A stretch of 64,000 bases of DNA from Actinostola sp. cb2023 (GCA_033675265.1 JAUJYZ010001501.1:75001-139000), one strand, 5' to 3'. Counted from the stretch's first letter, positions 11,564 through 23,200 are shown. The notes: generated by a model not told the origin, from the sequence alone. Numbers and translations are program-made.

Positions 11564-12340
11564 CTTTAGCAAGTATTCTGTACAATAGAGATGCATGACA
11601 AAGAAATCATAACACAAATAAGATGCGGTTGTCATACTCTAGAAATGGGCATGCAAAAGTCTTCGGATTTGAGAATAATATTTGACCGTGTTAAAGTGTT
11701 TTAATGAACTTGAAACTTCAGGGTTAATGAATGTGCTATCTAAACTAATTGACTTGGTAGTTAGAGAAAAATTCATCACGGATTTTTCAGTTTTACCCCT
11801 TTCAGTAAAGACAAGTGAAATCTTTGACAAAAGACAAAATGCATATCTTTACTGGAACTCGTTTTTTTCGAAATCGAATAAAGCGATTTTTTTCCGTTTC
11901 CTAAAAGGAATCCCGAAAATGTTGCAGAACAATATGAGCTCAAAAGAAGTTAATTACAGTTCATAAAGCGCGACACAATTATTTAGGATTGTTTACAAAT
12001 TTGCTACCCAAAAGTTCCGATTCGATCTATATTTGCAAACGCGCGCTTCCATAGAAATCATCGAAACTTCGTAAACTTGAAGACGAGGATGTGAACTTTA
12101 TGTCTTGATGACAATTTTTTAAACAAACCTCTACTCTCTCTGAAAATCGAATTTATTCAAAAAGCGTAATAACGTCATTTTAGCGCTAGAATTAACTCCG
12201 ATCGTGATGAAACATATATCATGGCAAACTTTAATCTATCTCTAGACTTGGTATAAAAATTGATTTTAAATTAGTTTGTCAGCAGTAACGAATTTTCCGT
12301 TCAAACATAGAAGGTAACGCCACCTAAAAACCCAGTCCAG
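11564..12340. other. No clear gene; one AT-rich open frame
   Basis: A plus-strand frame at 11682-11966 (94 codons, no ATG at its start, an internal ATG shortly after) has protein-like composition (LIDLVVREKFITDFSVLP) but no recognised motif, splice support or paralogue. The rest is featureless. Confidence 0.3.
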
Positions 12341-12344
12341 CCAC

Positions 12345-13870
12345 CTTAACCAATCAGAGAGCGCGTTATATCTAATTTTTTTATTATAATCATTTCATCG
12401 CGCATTGTGACCTATTTTGCGGTCTAAAATGGTGAAATCAGCGGTCTAAGACCGCTGCTCTAAGCCAATCAAAAATAAGAAAATAACTATAGCCAGCCAA
12501 TCAGAACGGCAAACCATTCAACTCAGTCGCGCCGTTATTTCTTGGTTGGCAGCACTTTGACTCGAGAGTCAGCTATTGTTGTTGTGCTTTATAACGACAA
12601 AATAGCTAAAAAACCTAACGAAGAAGCAAATTCACATTATAATAGTAATAGAGTTGATGTTCTTGGGCGTAAATATGTTTTGGCCCTTCTCAGCGTTCAT
12701 TTTAACCCTCGCCCGGAGGCTCGGGCCAAAATGAGCCTGACTCGGGCCAAAAATATATTTACCCCGCGACATCAACTCTATTGTTATAATAATATACTAT
12801 CCATAAAATGAATAGTTTGCTACAAAAAATTAATAATAATATACTACAAAAATTAAGTAGGGTTGTTTATATTCATGTAAACGAGATTCATTCCACAAAC
12901 TTGTACATTCATACAAGGCAGAATGATGATGTTGTTGTTGACGTTATTTATACTCGATATGTATAATGAGCCGGAGACTCAAGGTGAATACATCCAAGAA
13001 GGGAGAACTATGTCAATAATGGATAAATATATAAACTAATTGAAACTATAAATATGAATATTGAATAAATATTTTCAGAAATGATATCCGTTTTCTTTTT
13101 ACCCTCCACTTTATTCCTTCGAAGTAAAATAGAAAATAATCTACTGATAGAAAACATACCTTCAATGATAAACTGCAGGAGCAATGAGTAAGTTCAGTCG
13201 CTGCTTCGACAAACTAATGTTGACAGCAATACAACTCCGTTGAACTGAATTGCTGTCGATGTGAGCGCTGTGATATCTCGTTCAATTCTTACAAATATGA
13301 TGTCATCATTGCCACATCTCAAAAAGACGTGTAACTTTAACGCTTCCAGGAACAAGAACCACCTGTATTCGAGGAGCTAGAACCCCTGCAGATGTGATCA
13401 AAATGTCTTTGAGATAATGATAACATTTCCATAGTTTCGGAGCACATATTGATTGTAAAATTCCAGAACTCGGATATAAGTGAAGTGACTAGTGTAGAGG
13501 AACAGTGGTTTGGCGCCATATATAAAAGTGGATAAACGTGTTATGCTTCCCTGTCTGTACCTGTTCAACAGTTTCCTATCGATGTGGCGTAATGTTGACA
13601 TCACATTTGTAAAATTCGGTCACCATGTCACAAATAGGCGTACAGCTTTCAGAAACAACAACCACCTGAGTTTGGTGCTGGTGGATACCTGTTCAGCCCC
13701 AGGACTGAAGCGCTTTGTTTTGACCAGAAACGTCAATGTATCATTCCACCAGATCGTGTGCTTTCATCAAATCAGTGAACTGTCGCTGCAGGTTACGTTA
13801 AACGGCGACACAGCCCTGTGCTTATCTTCACAATGAGCAGTAGTATAGGCTCTGTTTCAGCTTTCACAAC
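12345..13870. repeat. Duplicated block, copy A flank
   Basis: 12345-12371 and 12785-13330 match 34950-35560, and about 13400-13870 matches 38000-38480, interrupted by different insertions. The segment 12372-12784 is extra here and holds a hairpin element (12646-12782, arms starting AATAGAGTTGATGT). A TATATAAAAG lies at about 13520 in both copies. The reading frames are not conserved between copies, so I call no gene. Confidence 0.6.
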
Positions 13871-15259
13871 GAATTATTACTGATAATATAATGATCACCT
13901 CGGTTTTCATTGTTCCACGAGGGACATTTAACATCGAACATCCCTACATACATACATAAACTTTATTAACGTGTCAGTCTTCTAGCATACCACAAGTGGT
14001 ACACAAATCGGGGACACTTGAAAGCTCGCGAAAGCTCTAAGTCAAGTATCGCTCATGAATAGTAATGAGGGAAATTTAGAGTAAATTTCACTCATGAATA
14101 CAATTATGAGGGTATTTAGACTAAATATCCCTCATGACTATTCATGACAGTCCCTCATATAACAATCACCGGGACCTTGGACAGAGCAGAGGTAACACCA
14201 CTCTGTCCGACTTATGTACATGTTTAACTTGAAAGCAGGCTCTACTCCATGTTATTCAAGCATCCAACACATGTGGGATGCTATGTCCTCGACTCTGCAC
14301 ATGAGCAGAGCATATTCAAAGACCGGAATTCTTTCTTTTCTGGAATAAAATCTTGGAACTCTTTATGTCTTCCCTTTAGCCCATTGCTTATAAACGTTAG
14401 CACACCATGAAGTGCGTTTTATCGTATTCCTCGACTCTGCGCATGAGCAGAACCTATTCAAAGAGCGGACTGCCTGCCATGATTTGTGACCAAAATGACG
14501 AATAAATATTCCTAAACTGACTAAAAAATACTCGATCATTGTAAAAATGAAAAAGCATTCCAATGTATAAATTCCCCAGAGTGTCGTGTAAGCAACGCCC
14601 TTTGAGAAAAATATTGTAGTTCGTACCACTCTAAGTTAATCAAAGTGAACTATATTTTACTTTATTTCCTCGGTGATCGTGGTATTACAAACTAATACCA
14701 TAGCTTCTTCGGGATATTAGTGATTAAATATCCCTCAGCCTCGGGAAGTTTAGTAAAAGTTCCACTAAACTTCCGGCCTCGGCTTCGGGGACATTTAATC
14801 ACTAATATCCCTCAGTATAACAGGAGGGAAATTTGCATGAGCATGCGCTTAACCGCTGGACCATTAAAACGGAATTAATTTCGGAAGCACAAAAACCGAT
14901 TATAGTATTTACTAACGCTATATTTTATTCTGTTGCTATTTTGATCATCAGAGTTAGACAAAAATGCTTAATATAGTCAAATGTTAATATAATTCTGGCT
15001 TTTCACTGCACACTGACTATTCACAAAATTCGTATTAGTTTGATATTGAACGGCACAGGAAGCCCAAGCTGGGATTTTGTGGATTATATCTTTTTTTCCC
15101 CGCTATAAATACTGTAGTAACAGTCTTGAAACTGTCCTGGTGTCTTGTAGTATTTATTTACTATACCTGTACAAAGTTTGTAATTTTATCTCTTCTGGCG
15201 AATTTTTCCAACAATCTCAATAATTAGATCAAGTAATTATTTGCTGGTTGGTGTAGACA
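13871..15259. repeat. Gene-free stretch with two related hairpins
   Basis: Imperfect palindromes at 14053-14148 and 14711-14811 share the AAATATCCCTCA motif on their arms. No coding frame stands out. Confidence 0.5.
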
Positions 15260-15263
15260 TTAA

Positions 15264-15360
15264 AGGATTGGTGAACGCCTAGCGTGCATCTGTCGAGTTT
15301 TAGATGCACGCGGGAGGTTGCTAAGCACGAAAGAAGCGAAAGATTCGCACGAGGCGAAGC
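15264..15360. mobile_element. Half copy of the GGAATGGT TTAA element
   Basis: Starts at TTAA (15260-15263) and runs through GGTTGCTAAGCACGAAAG as in the 3735-6069 arm, then breaks off before the second half. The retroelement-like frame begins about 60 bp later. Confidence 0.7.
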
Positions 15361-15417
15361 CGTATACTAAGCAAAACTTGTAGTGGACCTATTCTCGAAC
15401 TAGGATAATACAATCAA

Positions 15418-15828
15418 TTGAACCTCAGGGGTCCGGACCACCCCGACCCTCCCCCTGAATCCGGCCACTGCAGAGGGTATAATTCCCGCGGTCCCTTTGT
15501 CCTCAATACAGGACATTCCATCTCTCAACGCCTAACCTCTAAAATTAGAATACCATCTACTTCGAGACCATCGACTTCAGTTGAGGTTCCTTCTACTCCA
15601 ATAAGAGCCCATTCAGAAATGGGGCAACCGACCTCCTTGTTCAACACACCAAACACTCCATCTGGTCCGCCCATACTTCCACCCACTCCCCCACCAAGTT
15701 CAGAAAAACCCATCAAGTGGATACCTTATCGGGATGTCCATAAATACGACGATGTAGTGATACCTCCTCGACGTTCAGAACGATTAAGAGCCGTGATTAA
15801 ATCAATACCTAACTGGCAGAAGTATTAA
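15418..15828 (+). pseudogene. C-terminal part of a retroelement-like polyprotein
   Basis: A 136-codon frame without an ATG at its start ends at a stop followed 25 bp later by AATAAA (15854). The protein is Pro/Ser/Thr-rich (STSRPSTSVEVPSTP, ILPPTPPPSS) and ends in a basic PPRRSERLR motif. Short basic RRSxR(I/L)R tails of this kind are common near the C terminus of LTR-retrotransposon polyproteins, which is why I suggest that origin. The 5' part would have been lost at the truncated TTAA element just upstream. No integrase or reverse transcriptase motif is present, so the assignment is an inference. It could also be a fragment of a host proline-rich protein. Confidence 0.4.
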
Positions 15829-15920
15829 GAATAATGTAAAACCATGTAAAACAAATAAAATTGTTTTAAAACCCAGTGTTTACGTTGTCTTGCATCAGCG
15901 CTATTCAAATTTTAATCAAC

Positions 15921-16197
15921 AAGACGCTCAATGAGCGTACACTCGGGCTTATGACAAGGACAATGTCAGTTGCGTGAGGAGAGACCTGACAATGACTGAC
16001 AGTTGCGTGACGAGGGAGACTATGTATATATGTGTCGCAACCTCAAGTGACCTCAAGTACGTTCAAAGACGTACCATAGATGTATACCTCGAAGAGTCGG
16101 AGATCTTTATCGATGCTCATCGACATAAATAGTCTCTCTCGTCACGCAACTGTCATTGTCATATTAAATACCCGACTATACGCTCATTGAGCGTCTT
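15921..16197. mobile_element. MITE, 277 bp
   Basis: Ends AAGACGCTCAATGAGCGTA and the complement at 16179-16197, with a second inverted pair (GACAATGACAGTTGCGTGA) inside. No coding content. Confidence 0.75.
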
Positions 16198-16842
16198 CTT
16201 CTGTAACAGATCCCTAAAATCTAATGACGTTTTGATTTCGATTGTATTTTTGCCGTTCACTGACCTGTTTTGAGCGTGGAAATTCTGCTTTAAATAGCGC
16301 TGCGCGGCGGTTCTAAATTTAGGTCGCATTATAGATGTATGACTCAGATAAGGACTATAACACATTGCGCATGCGCGCGAGACAATTCAATAGTACAAGA
16401 CCCCATGCTTTCGCTAGACGCCGCTAAACACACACCAGCTTTGACAATATCATCTGATTTGATTTGATTTTGACGTTATTTTTAGTGACGATTGTCTATG
16501 GAATTAGTGGTCATGCGTAGTGTTTTGGATTTGACAAAGTCCCACATCGATTGCAAGAAAGATAAATGTTTGTATATAAATGGTTCCAATAGACTTATAT
16601 CTAATGGAGATACTAGGCCTCGGTGAGCCTCGATATATTTGGTCTCGATAGCATGTGACGGATATTGCACAACTGACGCCCCCCCCCCCCCCCCCCCCCC
16701 CAAAAAAAATACGCGTTGGGTTTTATAACTCGTGCGGCCTACGGCCTGGGCACGAGTAATAACATCCAGACGATTCAGACTATGATCTGGCGAAGCCGGC
16801 TCGCATGGCAAAACTCAAGAAGTTCACATACTTCACATTGTG
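16198..16842. other. No gene; poly-C run and short hairpin
   Basis: Holds a homopolymer of about 21-22 C followed by A (about 16679-16708) and a hairpin at about 16717-16762 (ACTCGTGC with GCACGAGT) of the recurrent TTATAACTCG type. Confidence 0.6.
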
Positions 16843-16847
16843 ATGTA

Positions 16848-18478
16848 CCAGGAGCCCATAAGTAGGAGCGTCCATACGGTATTGGATAGTGTCACAGCGT
16901 TTTCACAAGTGTGGTTATTTTTAGAACAGTTTTCCCGCGAATTTTGACCAATCAGAGAACGTTTCTGGTATGACGTATTTTTTGAATTTTGATGAGATGA
17001 CAGGTAAAATAAAGATGGCCTCCGATAGCGACAAAGAGTGTTCTTCAAGTGAAATAAACTACGAATCGTCTAGTGATAGTGAGAGCAGTATTGAGTCATT
17101 CGGTACAACAGAATCACTTGAAAGTGATAGTGGTGACGATTGTGCTTCTAAAGGCATCCAAAGCAAGTGCCGGTTCGAAGAACTCGAACACGAAGGGACC
17201 GACTGAGAAGCTGTTGTAGCGTGTGGATGCAAATAATTAGCCGAAGACTTTCAAATACATATTTTCGTCTAAACTATTTCGTCAGAAAGTGAATTCAATT
17301 TATTCTTGGATGTGGTTTAGTGGTATCTTGTAATTATCGTTGTGGAGTTTGAAGATTGACGACAAGGCTATTAGCTGCTATTCAAAAACAAATTCGCTGA
17401 AACTGCATGATGAGCGACAAGACGAGTGAATCAAATTACAAATAAGACTGGTGAAAGTAAGCGTATTTGTTGTGTCTTTTCTGTTACCTAAAATGACTTA
17501 AAAATGGATTGTGAATATTTTTTGTGAGTCTGCCGATTTGAAATATATTAATAAAAAGACCTTCATTCAAGTTTTGATGTTTAATTTAATGGATTCACTG
17601 AGCTTATTATTTACACACGCTTCACTGTCAATATAAAGACTAAAGTTGAGCGAAACTGACTCAAAGTTGCTTTGTTTTTAAATTCAGTGACCTTCATTAC
17701 TCAGTATTATGCGAACTCAGACATTCAATCGGTTGGAACTTGTCACTGAATTAATCAAATTCAAAACTCAAACGAATTGAAAACTAAACTGATACATTCT
17801 TCGACCAAATGATCCATAATGTACTAGCTCAAAATCATATTTGGTTTCCATTTGGTGGGTCTTCTGACTTTTATTTTTAAGTTTTCTGATTTTTCATGTT
17901 GATTGACGGCAGCGAAAAACCAAATTACAAGCCAACTGCCTAAATAGACTATCGCTTTCAATGCACCTTACTTGACTTGACTTTGACTTTCTAACGTTTC
18001 AGAGGCACAACGCATCATAATACGTTTGTATTTCTCCGTGAGGTAAACATGCACGCGTTCACATTATCTATCCTCGAAACTCTGCCACGTCACGAAACCG
18101 CCTGGCCATCACTTCAATTCAAATCCTGTAAGTTCACTTCGTTCGGGAAAAGCAGTCTAGAATTTTAGGTCAAGGTTCAAAGCAGCGGCCTATGGAATCC
18201 CGGGAAGTTGTTGGTATGATAAAATTGTGAGTCAGACACAAAGAAAACTGGATAATCCTGACTTTTATTTGTACATTCATCTCTTCGAGTCTTTCGAAAT
18301 TCCGCCATTTTATTTTTGACGTGAAACCGGAAATGAAACCGCCATACCGGAAACGTTCTCTGATTGGTCAAATGACCTTCTTTCGCGGGAAAACTGTTCT
18401 AAAAATAACCACACTTGTGAAAACGCTGTGACACAGACCAAATATAGAGCATGGACGCTCCTACTTATGGGCTCCTGG
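16848..18478. mobile_element. TIR DNA transposon, 1.63 kb, 5-bp target duplication
   Basis: The ends CCAGGAGCCCATAAGTAGG and its complement are bounded by direct ATGTA at 16843-16847 and 18479-18483. Arms of about 130 bp pair 16848-16975 with 18350-18478 and include CCAATCAGAGAACG. It contains an acidic open frame (17015-17206). Its interior (about 17210-17660) is homologous to 27515-28000 inside another element. No transposase is seen, so it is non-autonomous. Confidence 0.85.
17015..17206 (+). CDS. Acidic Ser/Asp/Glu-rich open frame in TIR element
   Basis: ATG in good context (aaagATGG) opens a 63-residue frame, extremely rich in Ser, Asp and Glu (SSSDSESSIESF), ending in a mixed-charge tail. 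A donor-like GTAAGCGT lies downstream at about 17458 and is conserved in the homologous segment near 27770, so this may be the first exon of the element's former gene. Acidic low-complexity N termini are common in transposon proteins, but no catalytic domain is present. I assign no function. Confidence 0.35.
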   Translation: MASDSDKECSSSEINYESSSDSESSIESFGTTESLESDSGDDCASKGIQSKCRFEELEHEGTD

Positions 18479-18550
18479 ATGTACCGATATGATCAAATAC
18501 TTCGCATTCCGTGGCCTAACAAAAAAAATATTATAATAATAAAAAGAATG

Positions 18551-18595
18551 TCCATTTTATAACTCGGGCTTCCTTCGGAAGGGCCCGAGTAATAG
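18551..18595. repeat. Short hairpin, TTATAACTCGGGC type
   Basis: ACTCGGGCTTCC pairs with GGGCCCGAGT, flanked by ttataa and aata. One of several such hairpins in the window. Confidence 0.6.
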
Positions 18596-18692
18596 AATGA
18601 GAGGTGCTTGACTGATAGTCATACAAACTGATGAATTGAGTTCTTGGGACATGTATATAATGAGTGGTTATTATCCATCAAAGTTTGGTGGA

Positions 18693-18764
18693 GACCTTGT
18701 GGTGTAATGGTGAACACATCTGACTCCAGATCAGAAGTTATGGGTTCAATTCCTATCAGGGTCA
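18693..18764 (+). tRNA. tRNA-Trp (anticodon CCA)
   Basis: The 72-nt sequence folds into a full cloverleaf: acceptor GACCTTG with CAGGGTC (one G-U), D stem GTGT/ACAC with an 8-base loop containing GG, anticodon stem TCTGA/TCAGA with loop CTCCAGA, T arm ATGGG-TTCAATT-CCTAT, discriminator A. The A box (TGGTGTAATGG) and B box (GGTTCAATTCC) fit Pol III promoters. The anticodon arm and acceptor match what is known of metazoan tRNA-Trp. A run of six T follows at about 18771. No intron. It is alone between transposons, so a functional gene is likely but a recent retroposed copy cannot be excluded. Confidence 0.85.
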
Positions 18765-18770
18765 GTTTAA

Positions 18771-18776
18771 CTTTTT
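18771..18776 (+). terminator. Pol III T-run terminator of tRNA-Trp
   Basis: Six consecutive T about 7 bases after the tRNA 3' end, the usual RNA polymerase III stop. Confidence 0.7.
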
Positions 18777-18779
18777 TAA

Positions 18780-19856
18780 GTATGATCAATTCGCAAAACA
18801 ATAAAACCACACAGAAATCTAAAGAAAACCATACATAGTTATATGATGAAAACACTACCGGGGTAAAACTTTCACTTACCCAAACAAATAGGGTGGTTGG
18901 TGGGCCACTTCTTTCGGAAGTTTTCTAAAATGTACCAAATTAGTATTCATATTCAAAGCGGTTAACACACATAAAGGATCAACAGAGCGTAATAAGACCC
19001 TCAATGACGTCACTTGTTTGTGTCACGAACTCCAGCCGGCCGGAACAAAGGGAAACAGATTATTATAGTCATATTTGATATTTTATCCCTTTTTTAAAGT
19101 TAAAACTTTTTTAGTAATTAGAATAATAACATTGGAACGCAGAAAAAAAAAACACAATCGGGAAAAACAAAAACGTCAGCGAAAGACCAAACGGTCGTTC
19201 TAAAATAGACACGTGTGTAAACAAAAGATCTGTTAGAAAACAATAGGCTGTCCGTACCGGAAATTACGACACAAAAGATGGAGTCAGCCAAAAACAATAG
19301 GTGGCCTGCTCTTTTCTTCAGAACAAGAAAAATAATTATTATTATAAATAAATAAAATAATAATTATCCTCGAGTTGGTGACTAAAAATAGATTGTATAC
19401 AAAAGGTATATTTTAGAACAATAGGCTCCAATGGCACCGGGCTCCGCACCGGCATGACGTCACCTCCTAGGGGATTTGCACCGGTTGCACCGGTATGAGG
19501 GGATTTACTCCGGTGATACCGGTATGAGGGGATTTTCTCCGGTTGCTCCGGAGCGTACCTGGGCCAGAACTCTCCTTTCATATCTACTGACTTGGTCGTC
19601 AAAATCTGACGACCGAGCAACAGGGTTTCCCAGAGCCCACAACAAACCAAATGACGAGTGGGCTCTGGGTACGAGAATGTTCTGAACCAATCAAAAAGCG
19701 TACAGATGCATACGAAAACGACTCCAGTTTATTCTGCCGTTTCAAAAACGTCGGTAAAAACTCTCCAGGGTAGTGTAACGCAGACATCCTCATTGTAACA
19801 ACGATACCTTGAACTAATTATCCAACCAATTAACCTCTCTTTATTTTCGGCCCCAG
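18780..19856. repeat. No gene; GC-rich minisatellite patch
   Basis: At about 19430-19560 there are degenerate repeats of about 30 bp built on ACCGGTATGAGGGGATT and CTCCGGT. The rest is unique AT-rich DNA. An acceptor (tttcggccccag) ends at 19856. Confidence 0.5.
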
Positions 19857-20079
19857 TCCCCGCCGAGCGCACGGTCATTAACAAAGAAAGAGCCGCTGGC
19901 TACTACAGACTGTCGGCTTACTATTTTGGTAAACTAGTGAGCGAGCTACCCCTGGTCGTCCTCCAACCAGTGGCGTTTATTTGTATCACGTATTGGATGA
20001 GTGGTTTAAACGCAAGTGCTGCATAGTCTTCAGTTTATATTTACGGTGTTGGTTACATGTCTTGCTGCACAGGTAAGTG

Positions 20080-20505
20080 AGATATATAGAGAGAGAAAAA
20101 ACAAAAACAAAGGTGAGATATAGAGGTACAGACACACTGTGCAACGTTGTGTGCAATACTAAGTAAGTACGATATAAAGGTACAGTAAATTTGTGTGTGA
20201 ACAATAAACAAAGTCTAAAAAGACACACGGTGCAACGTTGTGTGCAATACTAAGTAAGTACGATATAAAGGTACAGTAAATTTGTGTGTGAACAATACTG
20301 AAAAAGTGTACAAAAAGACACACGGTGCAACGTTGTGTGCAATACTAAGTAAGTACGATATAAAGGTACAGTAAATTTGTGTGTGAACAATAAACAAAGT
20401 CTAAAAAGACACACGGTGCAACGTTGTGTGCAATACTAAGTAAGTACGATATAAAGGTACAGTAAATTTGTGTGTGAACAATACTGAAAAAGTGTACAAA
20501 AAGAC
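20080..20505. repeat. Higher-order satellite inside the ABCG intron
   Basis: About 4.5 units of roughly 91 bp (core GGTGCAACGTTGTGTGC). Two alternating unit types, ending AATAAACAAAGTC or AATACTGAAAAAGTG, form a repeat of about 184 bp present twice. Confidence 0.8.
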
Positions 20506-20765
20506 ACACGGTGAAACGTTGTTTGCAATACTGCCTGCTACCACGATTTCAGCATGTGTCAAATCCTGCAATTTGTTGCGCGAAATTTTGCAGAAACAGG
20601 ATTACAGTGTACTTCAATAACCTTGCCCACAACGATTTGAGGGGTAGACACACGCTGCAACATTGTGTGCAATTCCGCCTGCAATATTCAAAATTTCAGC
20701 GTGTGTCTACCCTCTGTAACTTGTTGCGCGCAATGTTGCAGAAGTAGGATCACATGCAGTGTACT
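20506..20765. repeat. Two diverged copies of a 120-bp TTGCGCG repeat
   Basis: 20506-20620 and 20643-20765 are diverged direct copies carrying TGCAAT, TTGTTGCGCG and a shared CAGTGTACTT end. They fill the rest of the intron. Confidence 0.6.
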
Positions 20766-21071
20766 TTAAAAACACTAACTTGGTGGTATCTACTTTCGTT
20801 TACAGTGCGTCGGGTTGTTCATCAGCGCTACAGTGATGAACTTCAGGCAATGCATCACCATAGCCTCGGTGTTTGGTCTGGGGTGCATGTTACTGGGTGG
20901 CTTCTATCAGCAACATATACCTCCGTGCATGGCTCTCGTGGTTTGAATACGTCTCATATCTAAAGTACACCTACGACGCTCTTATGATTGTTGAGTTTAG
21001 TACGTCGAAGCCCTTCAGGTAAATACATCTATGCTAATTCTGGGGAGTGATTCTTCCGAGTACCTTCTGAG

Positions 21072-21275
21072 TATACAAGCATCAAGAGTTCCAGACTTCC
21101 GGTATGCACGCAATGCATTATGAGATTATTTATTACAAAGGCAAAGTGAGCACCAATTCTAGACACAGGGAGCCCAAGCTATGTTTTTGCTCACTTGGTG
21201 CTCACTTTTCCTTTGTAATAATCTCACAATTCATTGCGCGCGTACCGGATGTCTGGAACTCTTGATGCTTGTATA
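21072..21275. mobile_element. MITE, 204 bp
   Basis: The ends TATACAAGCATCAAGAG are perfect inverted repeats (at least 24 bp), with a second paired stretch (GTGAGCACC) inside. No coding content. Confidence 0.85.
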
Positions 21276-21354
21276 TTGGGACCCCGTTATAGGAGTTTAA
21301 TACTCTGTGGGTAGTCCCTACCTCTTGTCAGGTGAATTGAGTACAAAAATATAT

Positions 21355-21656
21355 ATACAGCTACTTCAAAAAAGGTTGGTGCCAGTTTTGTTGCATCTTG
21401 CATCTTGCATGTTGCATACCAAGCCCGAAATGTATTGTGGATCATATGTAAACAATGTCTGCATGCACATACAGAAGAAAATATGCCGGCTTCATATTGC
21501 GAAGACAAAGTTTGGGAAAATTCCCAGATTTCATATTGTTGCGACCTTTCGCTGACTCCATTCACATCGCCCATAGTGCATTTCGGGCTTGGTATGCAAC
21601 ATGCAACATGCAAGATGCAACAAAACCTTCACCAACCTTTTTTGAAATAGCTGTAT
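21355..21656. mobile_element. MITE of the TATACAGCTATTTC family (member 1)
   Basis: TIRs of about 50 bp begin TATACAGCTACTTC and contain AAGGTTGGTG and GTTGCATCTTGCAT. Relatives lie at 37239-37482 and 57457-57735. Confidence 0.8.
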
Positions 21657-22156
21657 ATATAGTACCTAAACGCGAGCGCTAGCATATTTATTTATTTCTA
21701 TAACTCTTTTAATGTTGTTATTATTTTATGCGGTTTGTTTATGTATTTGAGTCGTTTTCGTATGAAAATTATTATTATTATTTAATAATAATTTCTTAAA
21801 AACGCATTAACCGAAGTCTCAATGCTTTTTACAATGTGAATAAAATGTATAAAAATAAACAAATAATAATAAGATTATTGATTATAATTTCTGCTTCACA
21901 GGTGTTTAGATTTGTCTGTGTATGACTCCTGTAAGAGCAATAGCAGCTACATTGAAGGGCACGAGGTTCTAAAGCACATAGGTGTGACATCAACATATAT
22001 GGAGAACATCGCTTATCTTTTTGCGTTTGCTGTGGTTGCAAGAGTAATGACATATTTGTCTTTGAGGTTTCTTCACAAACCAAAGTAGCGTGTCTGTGTA
22101 TTATCTTCATAAAGATCACAACAAAGAGGCGCAAAAATATATAGAAACAGTTTATA

Positions 22157-22555
22157 TAATACTCCAGTTTCGAGTTGTTTACACACCGCTGTACTCCTTG
22201 ATAAAATACGCGTTTGCTCAGGCTTAGCCTCAATCCAGAGAATAACCAGTGGAATTAAGCCGCATCTACACGAACAATTTTTCCTTCACAAGTTTTCCTT
22301 GACAAGGAAAACTTGCTCGTGTAGACGACAAAAACATCGCCATTATATATTTTTTCCTTGTCAAGGAAAACTTGTTCGTGTAGATGCTGCTTAACCAGTG
22401 GAATTAAAAATGGTTTCTATTGTTGAATGTCAACACTTTTTCGCGTTCTCGTCGGTATTTGTGCATATTTTACACTGAATTGAGGCTAAGCCTGAGAAAA
22501 TGCGTCTTTTGTCAAGGAGTACAGCGGTATCTAAACAACTCGAAACTGGAGTATT
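22157..22555. mobile_element. Inverted-repeat element with a MITE in its centre
   Basis: Arms 22157-22235 and 22475-22555 (GAGTTGTTTACACACCGC and relatives) are inverted copies. A smaller TTAA-flanked MITE occupies the loop. Confidence 0.7.
22259..22390. mobile_element. TTAA-flanked MITE, CTACACGAACAA family (member 1)
   Basis: GCCGCATCTACACGAACAA at the left and its near complement at the right, with TTAA at 22255-22258 and 22391-22394. The 13-bp direct repeat CCAGTGGAATTAA sits on both sides. Confidence 0.8.
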
Positions 22556-22739
22556 CAGGCACTGTTACTCCGGTCTATGACAAATACATTGAAGACTGGG
22601 GTATGAGTGTTTTAACCATTGAGATAGTAGTTCCTAAATATTGACAATATTATCTCCAATTTTAAAAAAACTGAATAGCCTATCCAATGTGCTGGAGAAA
22701 GAACGCTGAATCCATTCAAGTGATATTTCCACTAGTCTT

Positions 22740-22835
22740 TTAGTCGAAGGCAAATACCTTACCTCGAAAAGCTTGTAGCTAATGGACTACGGAATTAGCG
22801 CTATAAAAATAAAGCTTATTATTATTATTATTATT
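22740..22835 (+). mobile_element. Retroposon 3' tail with ATT microsatellite
   Basis: A short stretch ending GCGCTATAAAAATAAAGC followed by (TTA)n resembles the 3' end of a CR1/L2-like LINE. No coding part remains. Similar tails occur near 36690, 46930 and 57130. Confidence 0.4.
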
Positions 22836-22947
22836 AATTCAGCCAAACAAATTTATAATCTAGAATGGTTATGTTTCTGGGTAATTTCATATTAGAGTAA
22901 GTTATGTTTCTCCAGAAATTAATACTTTAAACTCTGAAGAAAATCAA

Positions 22948-22975
22948 GCTTTCGGACTACGCGTCCATCATCAGG
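22948..22975 (-). other. Hammerhead-like motif (Penelope-type relic?)
   Basis: On the minus strand: CTGATGA, one extra T, a GGAC/GTCC stem with loop GCGTA, then GAAAGC. The order matches a hammerhead ribozyme core apart from the extra base. Such motifs are known from Penelope-like elements. Cleavage is uncertain. Confidence 0.4.
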
Positions 22976-23200
22976 ATAATATATGGCAAAACACGAATCA
23001 GTCCACTGAATATGTAATACATTATTATAGTTTACATCAGTGAAAACTGTCCAACTCAGCTCCGACGTATAGCATATCAATAGCCGCAAATTTTAATTAA
23101 AATTCCTGTTCGAGCAGCTCCAACAGTCAGTTCCAGTTATCAAAGATCTTGTAATAAAAGTCAACTAATTTCACTGAGATTTCACTGATTTCTGCCTTAA

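Larger units (their letters stand above)
19857..21018 (+). pseudogene. ABCG-type (White family) transporter, two exons with frameshifts
   Basis: Exon 19857-20072 encodes part of the ABC2-type membrane domain of ABCG half-transporters: PAERTVINKERAAGYYR, then KLVSELPLVVLQP and YWMSGLN, all family-typical. It ends at a strong donor (CACAG followed by GTAAGTGAG). Exon 20806-21018 follows an acceptor (ttcgtttacag) in phase 0 and encodes VGLFISATVMNF, GLGCMLLGGFY, then WLSWFEYVSYLKYTYDA and a donor (TTCAG, GTAAAT). Each exon carries one frame break: near 20024-20028 (an in-frame TAG where the frame shifts) and near 20905-20915. No nucleotide-binding domain or C-terminal exon is found; MITEs begin at 21072. 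The good codon-level conservation around the breaks suggests a fairly recent relic, or sequencing indels. ABCG proteins export lipids or pigments at membranes; this copy is not expected to work. Confidence 0.85.

Noticed and set aside
12542..12811. An 89-codon plus-strand frame
   Set aside because: It lies across the hairpin element at 12646-12782, which is absent from the duplicate block.
13510..13836. A 108-codon frame behind a TATATAAAAG box
   Set aside because: The duplicate at 38082-38430 has a shifted frame and a changed C-terminal part, so the frame is not conserved.
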